From Corynebacterium comes (lineage in GTDB: Bacteria; Actinomycetota; Actinomycetes; Mycobacteriales; Mycobacteriaceae): a DNA stretch of 64,000 nt. The translations under genes and the position numbers were made by a program. Positions 59,149-64,000 of the stretch are shown here, in pieces. Within the stretch, counting starts at the first letter, position 1; each line of letters starts with the position of its first letter. The stretch spans positions 682,001 to 746,000 of the forward strand of contig NZ_CP046453.1 in NCBI RefSeq assembly GCF_009734405.1, read 5' to 3'. The notes under the pieces are model-generated. The model ran no database searches. It had not been told where the DNA came from and saw only the letters and a list, made by a program, of their open reading frames with translations.

Positions 59149-61014
59149 ATGAAAACCTGGAAGACCTGGGGTGTCGTAGCCCTGTCCGGCGCACTGATCA
59201 TCCTCTCCTGGATCACCGGCTGGGACTGGCTGATGATTGTCGCGGCCGTCGTGGCCGGGTGGCAGATCGCCGTCTCTGCGGTCCAGGCCCTGAGAATAAA
59301 GATGATCTCGATCGACCTGCTGGTCGTCGTGGCCGCCGTCGGCGCGCTGTTCATCAACAACTACTGGGAATCCGCAGCCGTCACCTTCCTCTTCGCACTG
59401 GGCAAGGCCCTGGAGAGGGCGACGCTCAACCGGACCCGCAAGGCGCTGAGCGATCTGGTCGAGGCCGCCCCCGAGACCGCCACCCTCCTGCGCGACGGCG
59501 AACCCGAGACCGTCGAGATCTGGGAACTGGTCCCCGGCGACGTCGTGCTGATCAAGAACGGGGAGCAGATTCCCGTTGACGGCCGCGTGATCACCGGTCA
59601 CGGCGGCGTCGACGAAGCCACCATCACCGGTGAATCCGTCCCCGCAGAGAAGGCGGAAGGCTCGGAGGTCTTCGCCGGCACCTGGCTGCGCAGCGGACTG
59701 CTGCGGGTCGAGGCCGTCGGCATCGGCTCCGACTCCACCCTGGCCAAGATCATCCACCGGGTCGAGGACGCCCAGGACGACAAGGCCCGGACGCAGACCT
59801 TCCTGGAGAAGTTCTCCAGGTACTACACCCCTGGCGTGATGGTCGCGGCCCTGCTGGTCGGGCTGCTCGCGCAGAACGTTGAACTTGCCCTGACGCTGCT
59901 GGTCATCGCCTGCCCCGGAGCGCTGGTCATCTCCATCCCCGTCTCCATCGTCGCCGGCATCGGCCGCTCGGCGAAGGATGGTGTCCTGATCAAGGGCGGA
60001 GAGTACCTCGAGACCGCCGCGAAGGTTGACGCGGTTGTCGTGGACAAGACCGGCACGCTGACCAACGGTCGCCCTGAGCTGACCGACGTCGATGTCCTCG
60101 ATCCCGCCTATACCGCGAACGAGGTTCTCACCCTGGCGGCACGCGCAGAGACCGCATCCGAGCACCCGCTGGCGGAGGCCATCATCCGCGGCGCAGAGAA
60201 CAGGGGTCTGCCCGTCGATATGGTCGAGAAGGCCCGCCCGGTCGCAGGGAAGGGAATCCTCGCGCAGGTCGATGGCCTCGAGGTCACCGTCGGCTCCGCT
60301 GACCTGCTGGAGAAGACCCCGGACAACGCGCGCATCCTGGAGCTGAACGACCAGGGCAGGACCGCCATGTACGTCGGCGTCAACGGTGCGGCCGTCGGTA
60401 TCATCGCAGTCGCCGACACCGTCCGGGCCGACGCCCGAAAGGCCGTCAGTGACCTGCACGCCCGCGGCATCAGGGTCATCATGGCCACCGGTGACGCCGA
60501 GCGTGTCGCCCGCAACGTCGCCGCCGAACTGGGCGTGGACGAGGTCCGTGCCGAACTGATGCCGGAGGAAAAGCTGGACATCGTGAAGGAACTGCAGGCC
60601 AAGGGGCACGTCGTGGCCATGGTCGGTGACGGTGTCAACGACACCCCGGCACTGGCACAGGCCGACATCGGTGTGGCCATGGGTGCCGCCGGCTCCCCGG
60701 CCGCCATCGAGACCGCGGACATCGCCCTGATGGCGGACAAGCTGCCCCGTCTGCCCTACGCACTGGGACTGGCCAGGCGGACCGTCAGAACGATGCACGT
60801 GAACATCGGCATCGCCCTGCTCACCGTGGCGGTTCTGCTGGCCGGCGTCCTGTTCGGCGGCGTCACCATGTCGATCGGCATGCTCGTCCACGAGGCCTCG
60901 GTCCTGCTGGTCATCGGTATCGCGATGCTCCTGCTGCGACCCACCCTCAGAGAGAACGTCCCGGTCGCGGGGTCGCCCGCGAAAGAGACGGCCAGACAGG
61001 CGCTCACCGCATGA
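59149..61014 (+). CDS. P1B-type heavy-metal ATPase with an atypical CPG motif
   Basis: 621 residues without an N-terminal metal-binding domain. TM helices from about residues 8, 29, 55 and 75; actuator TGES (160-163); membrane metal site ACPGALVIS with CPG (255-257) where CPC, CPH or SPC is usual; phosphorylation site DKTGTLT (Asp299); P1B HP motif SEHP (337-340); GDGVND (493-498); last TM motif LVHEASVLLV. The metal cannot be inferred from the CPG site. AAAGGAAG ribosome binding site before the ATG. Convergent with the next gene by 24 bases. Confidence 0.85.
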   Translation: MKTWKTWGVVALSGALIILSWITGWDWLMIVAAVVAGWQIAVSAVQALRIKMISIDLLVVVAAVGALFINNYWESAAVTFLFALGKALERATLNRTRKALSDLVEAAPETATLLRDGEPETVEIWELVPGDVVLIKNGEQIPVDGRVITGHGGVDEATITGESVPAEKAEGSEVFAGTWLRSGLLRVEAVGIGSDSTLAKIIHRVEDAQDDKARTQTFLEKFSRYYTPGVMVAALLVGLLAQNVELALTLLVIACPGALVISIPVSIVAGIGRSAKDGVLIKGGEYLETAAKVDAVVVDKTGTLTNGRPELTDVDVLDPAYTANEVLTLAARAETASEHPLAEAIIRGAENRGLPVDMVEKARPVAGKGILAQVDGLEVTVGSADLLEKTPDNARILELNDQGRTAMYVGVNGAAVGIIAVADTVRADARKAVSDLHARGIRVIMATGDAERVARNVAAELGVDEVRAELMPEEKLDIVKELQAKGHVVAMVGDGVNDTPALAQADIGVAMGAAGSPAAIETADIALMADKLPRLPYALGLARRTVRTMHVNIGIALLTVAVLLAGVLFGGVTMSIGMLVHEASVLLVIGIAMLLLRPTLRENVPVAGSPAKETARQALTA

Positions 61015-61038
61015 TCGACGGCACTGCGACCCTGCCGG

Positions 61039-62526
61039 TCAGGAGCGGATTTTCCAGGTGTGCACGGGCTCGTCGGTGGCCTGGTTCGCCAGATAGCGGC
61101 GCAGCATCTCGGCGATCGCGGCGCGTCGCTCGGGGGAATCCGGCTTGCTGCCGGCGGGTGTGAGCGACTTCACCGTGCGCAGCTGCCACATGGCACCGTT
61201 CTGCCGTGTGCGGACACGCTCGCGGATGATGCCGAGGTAGTGCGTGATCAGGTCCTCGTCGACGTCCAGGGCCCGCAGCCCTTCCGCGGCCTGGTCGATG
61301 AGGTGATCCTCGATGAGGGCGGCGACGTCGATACGCCCCAGCGTCGGCCAGTCGAGGCGGGCGAACAGACCGGCGCGGGCGCCGTAGAAGAAGTTCTGCT
61401 CGGCTGTCTCGAAGGGCAGACGCGACCACACGGGGCGGGTCTCCTCGGCGAGGTATTTCACCAGGCCGTAATAGAAGGCGGCGTCGGCGACGATGTCGGT
61501 GACGGTGGGGCCGGCGGGCAGGATCCGGTTCTCCACCCGTATGTGGGCGAGTTGTCTGCCGGGGGCGTAGATCGGGCGGTTCCAGCGCCACACGGTGCCG
61601 TTGTGCAGGTTGAGGTGGTGCAGGGTGGGGGACTGTCCGTCGACGACGGGCTTGCCGGAGTCCTCGCGGGATTCGGGCAGGAGCGGGGAGAAGTAGCGGA
61701 CGTTCTCCTCGAAGAGGTCGAAGACACTGGTGATCCAGCGTTCACCGAACCAGACTCGCGGACGCACACCCTGGGCCACCAGCTCCGGGGTGCGGGTGTC
61801 AATGGCCTGCTGGAACACCGGGATCCGCGACTCGTGCCACAGCTTCCGGCCCAGGAACAGCGGGGAGTTGGCGCTGAGGGCGACCTGGACGGCAGCCATC
61901 GCCTGGGAGGCGTTCCATGCGCTGGCGAAGCGGTTCGGCGGAACCTGAAGGTGCAGCTGTATGGAGGTGCACGTCGATTCGGGGGCGATGTCCTCGAACT
62001 CGTGACGGAACTCCTCCTGGTTGGAGAGGTCGATGTGCACCAGCTCGCCGCGGCTCTGCATGACGGCGTTGTTGAGCGCCCGGTAACGGTTCTCCGGGGT
62101 CATCCAGCCGGGGTCGGCGAGGAAGTCGGTGGTCACGGTAGGGAGGGTGCCGATCATCGCGACCCGGGCCCCCACCTCGGCCGCCGCCCGCCGTACCTCC
62201 GAGAGACGTTCGGTGATGCCCTTATGCAGCTGGCGTAACCCGTCACCGGAGACGCTGAGCGGCGGGTGATTGAGCTCGACGTTGTACATGCCGATCTCGG
62301 ACTGGTATTCATCCCCCAGCCGTGCGAGGACCTCCGGCCCCTTGCACACCGGCTGCATGTCGTCACCGATGAGGTTGAGTTCGAGCTCCAGGCCGATGGA
62401 CCCGTGGCTGTCGAACTCCGCCTTCTGCAGATGCCGGTCGAAGACCTCCAGATCGTTCATCAGATGCTGGCGGTACTTCGTACGCTGCTGCGGGGTGTAG
62501 GTGTCTCGTGAAACTGCGTCGCCCAT
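61039..62526 (-). CDS. glutamate-cysteine ligase family (carboxylate-amine ligase) protein
   Basis: 495 residues, GCS2-type. Conserved metal/ATP-site motifs include SIGLELELNLI, YNVELNHPP, VHIDLSNQEEFR, TSIQLHLQVP and AHIRVENRILPAGPT. Mycothiol, not glutathione, is the main thiol of this genus, so a gamma-glutamyl-cysteine role (for example ergothioneine-related) or another ligase reaction must be considered. TACTGT lies nine bases before the ATG. Downstream of pgi, same strand, 40 bases away. Confidence 0.72.
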   Translation of the reverse strand: MGDAVSRDTYTPQQRTKYRQHLMNDLEVFDRHLQKAEFDSHGSIGLELELNLIGDDMQPVCKGPEVLARLGDEYQSEIGMYNVELNHPPLSVSGDGLRQLHKGITERLSEVRRAAAEVGARVAMIGTLPTVTTDFLADPGWMTPENRYRALNNAVMQSRGELVHIDLSNQEEFRHEFEDIAPESTCTSIQLHLQVPPNRFASAWNASQAMAAVQVALSANSPLFLGRKLWHESRIPVFQQAIDTRTPELVAQGVRPRVWFGERWITSVFDLFEENVRYFSPLLPESREDSGKPVVDGQSPTLHHLNLHNGTVWRWNRPIYAPGRQLAHIRVENRILPAGPTVTDIVADAAFYYGLVKYLAEETRPVWSRLPFETAEQNFFYGARAGLFARLDWPTLGRIDVAALIEDHLIDQAAEGLRALDVDEDLITHYLGIIRERVRTRQNGAMWQLRTVKSLTPAGSKPDSPERRAAIAEMLRRYLANQATDEPVHTWKIRS

Positions 62527-62566
62527 GACCTACAGACAGTAGCGGTCAACACCGTTTCATGTGGGC

Positions 62567-64000
62567 CTAATCGTCACGGTTGCTGCGGTACCACCCGATC
62601 AGGGCGTCGGTGGAGGCGTCGCCGGAATCGGCCTCCTCCTTGCCGGACACTGCTGCCGCCAGCTGACTCGCCTGCTGCTTACCCAGCTCAACGCCCCACT
62701 GATCGAAGGAGTTGATGTCCCAGATGACCCCCTGCACGAAGGTGATGTGCTCGTAGAGCGCGATCAACGCACCCAGCACGGCCGGGGTCAGCTCCTGCGC
62801 CAGGATGGCGGTGGTCGGGCGGTTGCCCGGCATCACCTTGTGGGGCACCAGGTCCCCGGTCACACCTTCTGCGGCGATCTCCTCCGCGTTCTTGCCGAAG
62901 GCCAGCACCTTGGTCTGGGCGAAGAGGTTGCCCATGAGCAGGTCGTGCATGGAACCCTCGCCGGTGGCGGTCGGCAGCTCATCCTTGGGGCGGGCGAAGC
63001 CGATGAAATCCGCCGGCACGACGCGGGTGCCCTGGTGCATGAGCTGGTAGAAGGCGTGCTGGCCGTTGGTGCCGGGCTCACCCCAGTAGATCTCACCGGT
63101 GGAGTGGCTGACCGCTGAACCGTCGCGTCGGACGGATTTGCCGTTGGACTCCATCGTCAGCTGCTGCAGGTAGGCGGGGAAGCGGGCCAGGTCCTGGGAG
63201 TAGGGGAGCACCGCGTGGGTCTCGAAGCCGTGGAAGTTGACGTACCAGATGCCCAGCAGCGCCATCAGGACAGGCACGTTCCTCTCGAAGGGCATGGCAC
63301 GGAAGTGCTCGTCCATCGCATGGAAGCCCTCGAGGAAACGCATGTAGTCCTTCGGGCCGATGACGGCCATCAGCGACAGCCCGATGGCGGAGTCCACGGA
63401 GTAGCGGCCGCCCACCCAGTCCCAGAAGCCGAACATGTTCGCTGTGTCGATGCCGAACTCGGCGACCTTTTCCGCGTTGGTGGACACCGCGACGAAATGC
63501 TTTGCCACGGCACGTTCGTCCCCGTCGAAGGCCTCGAGCAGCCAGCGCTTCGCGGCATGGGCGTTGGACAGGGTTTCCTGGGTGGTGAACGTCTTGGAGG
63601 CGATGATGAACAGCGTCGACCCCGGGTCGAGGGTGTCCAGGGTGGCGGCCATGTCGGACGGATCCACGTTGGAGACGAACTCCGCGGTGATGCCGGCGAT
63701 GGCGTAGGAACGCAGTGCCTTCGTCGCCATCGCGGGGCCGAGATCGGAGCCACCGATGCCGATGTTGACGATCTTCTTGATGGTGTGGCCGGTGTGGCCC
63801 AACCATTTGCCCGAGCGCAGCGCGGAGGCGAAGTCCCGCATCCGACCGAGGACCTCGTGGACGTCTGCGGCGACGTCCTGGCCGTCGACCTCCAGGTCTG
63901 CCTCCACGGGCAGGCGCAGCGCGGTGTGCAGCACAGCGCGATCCTCGGTGTTGTTGAGGTGCGCTCCGGTGAACATCTTCTCGATCGCCTCGGAGAGCTG
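62567..64000 (-). CDS. pgi: glucose-6-phosphate isomerase, 5' end outside the window
   Basis: Interconverts glucose-6-phosphate and fructose-6-phosphate. The 478 visible codons run open to the window edge, so about 60-70 N-terminal residues are missing. Motifs: [21 protein letters not shown] (phosphate site), [11 protein letters not shown], the catalytic Glu in [27 protein letters not shown], and the C-terminal [10 protein letters not shown] lysine region. The internal ATG near 63976 is not the start. Confidence 0.96.
   Translation of the reverse strand, partial: QLSEAIEKMFTGAHLNNTEDRAVLHTALRLPVEADLEVDGQDVAADVHEVLGRMRDFASALRSGKWLGHTGHTIKKIVNIGIGGSDLGPAMATKALRSYAIAGITAEFVSNVDPSDMAATLDTLDPGSTLFIIASKTFTTQETLSNAHAAKRWLLEAFDGDERAVAKHFVAVSTNAEKVAEFGIDTANMFGFWDWVGGRYSVDSAIGLSLMAVIGPKDYMRFLEGFHAMDEHFRAMPFERNVPVLMALLGIWYVNFHGFETHAVLPYSQDLARFPAYLQQLTMESNGKSVRRDGSAVSHSTGEIYWGEPGTNGQHAFYQLMHQGTRVVPADFIGFARPKDELPTATGEGSMHDLLMGNLFAQTKVLAFGKNAEEIAAEGVTGDLVPHKVMPGNRPTTAILAQELTPAVLGALIALYEHITFVQGVIWDINSFDQWGVELGKQQASQLAAAVSGKEEADSGDASTDALIGWYRSNRDD

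Noticed and set aside
59122..60891. 589-codon minus-strand frame antisense to the P1B ATPase gene
   Set aside because: Asp/Gly-rich shadow of a gene with intact P-type motifs.

Overview
The window is a stretch of Corynebacterium chromosome. It is GC-rich, with many GTG starts and mostly housekeeping genes. The order hisN / IMPase / prfB / ftsE-ftsX / smpB, siderophore ABC transporter, rrn operon, rpf / csp, serC / gltA / fkpA, DUF485 / mctC, and mycoredoxin / dfr / thyA / cysQ / lhr / nei / pgi matches, from memory, the C. glutamicum cg0910-cg0973 region with gene gains and losses. Other support: a tmRNA tag close to the corynebacterial one, DtxR boxes upstream of an iron-siderophore lipoprotein, an actinobacterial SepH, and a mycoredoxin. 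The species cannot be named from sequence alone. No prophage, insertion sequence or CRISPR array was seen.

Layout. 1-9.6 kb: 3' end of a secreted trypsin-like protease; hisN and a second inositol-monophosphatase-family gene (minus strand); prfB, ftsE, ftsX; two tandem paralogous single-pass membrane proteins; smpB; a DUF488 gene; ssrA; aqpZ; a small DoxX-like membrane protein. 9.6-14.8 kb: a DtxR-controlled siderophore uptake operon (lipoprotein, two permeases, ATPase) ending in a directly abutting ACR3/bile-acid-type transporter. 14.8-20.8 kb: rrn promoter and leader, 16S, 23S and 5S, with long processing stems around 16S and 23S. 21-30 kb: an orphan MacB/FtsX-type permease, then a minus-strand repair and metabolism block (aminotransferase, DUF3239, XPB helicase, 4-TM protein, XPB-associated helicase C-domain protein). 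30-34.8 kb: a 64-residue conserved protein, rpf with a c-di-AMP riboswitch, a cold-shock protein, DUF2771, a glutaminyl cyclase lipoprotein, DUF3027 and a class IV aminotransferase. 34.9-47 kb: purine permease, TrmH-type methyltransferase, DUF6928, sepH, serC, gltA, FKBP, malic enzyme, aldo/keto reductase and the DUF485-mctC monocarboxylate transporter operon. 47-64 kb: beta-lactamase-fold hydrolase, Tat-exported DUF1906 hydrolase, tRNA-Arg(CCT), mycoredoxin, dfr, thyA, cysQ, lhr, nei, dedA, DUF1707, yccF, a P1B-type ATPase with an unusual CPG motif, a glutamate-cysteine-ligase-like enzyme and the 3' part of pgi.

Themes. Iron uptake has two DtxR boxes. Central carbon supply is represented by gltA, malE, mctC and pgi, with a RamB-like site upstream of the mctC operon. 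DNA repair is represented by XPB plus partner and Lhr plus Nei. Cell-wall growth and division is represented by ftsEX, sepH and Rpf. A -10-like hexamer 5-8 bases (usually 7) before the start codon recurs at many genes and predicts leaderless mRNAs. In three operons the stop codon of the upstream gene forms part of that hexamer. The less ordinary candidates are the paralogous pair between ftsX and smpB, the CPG-type P1B ATPase behind an FNR-like palindrome, and the transporter coupled to the siderophore operon.
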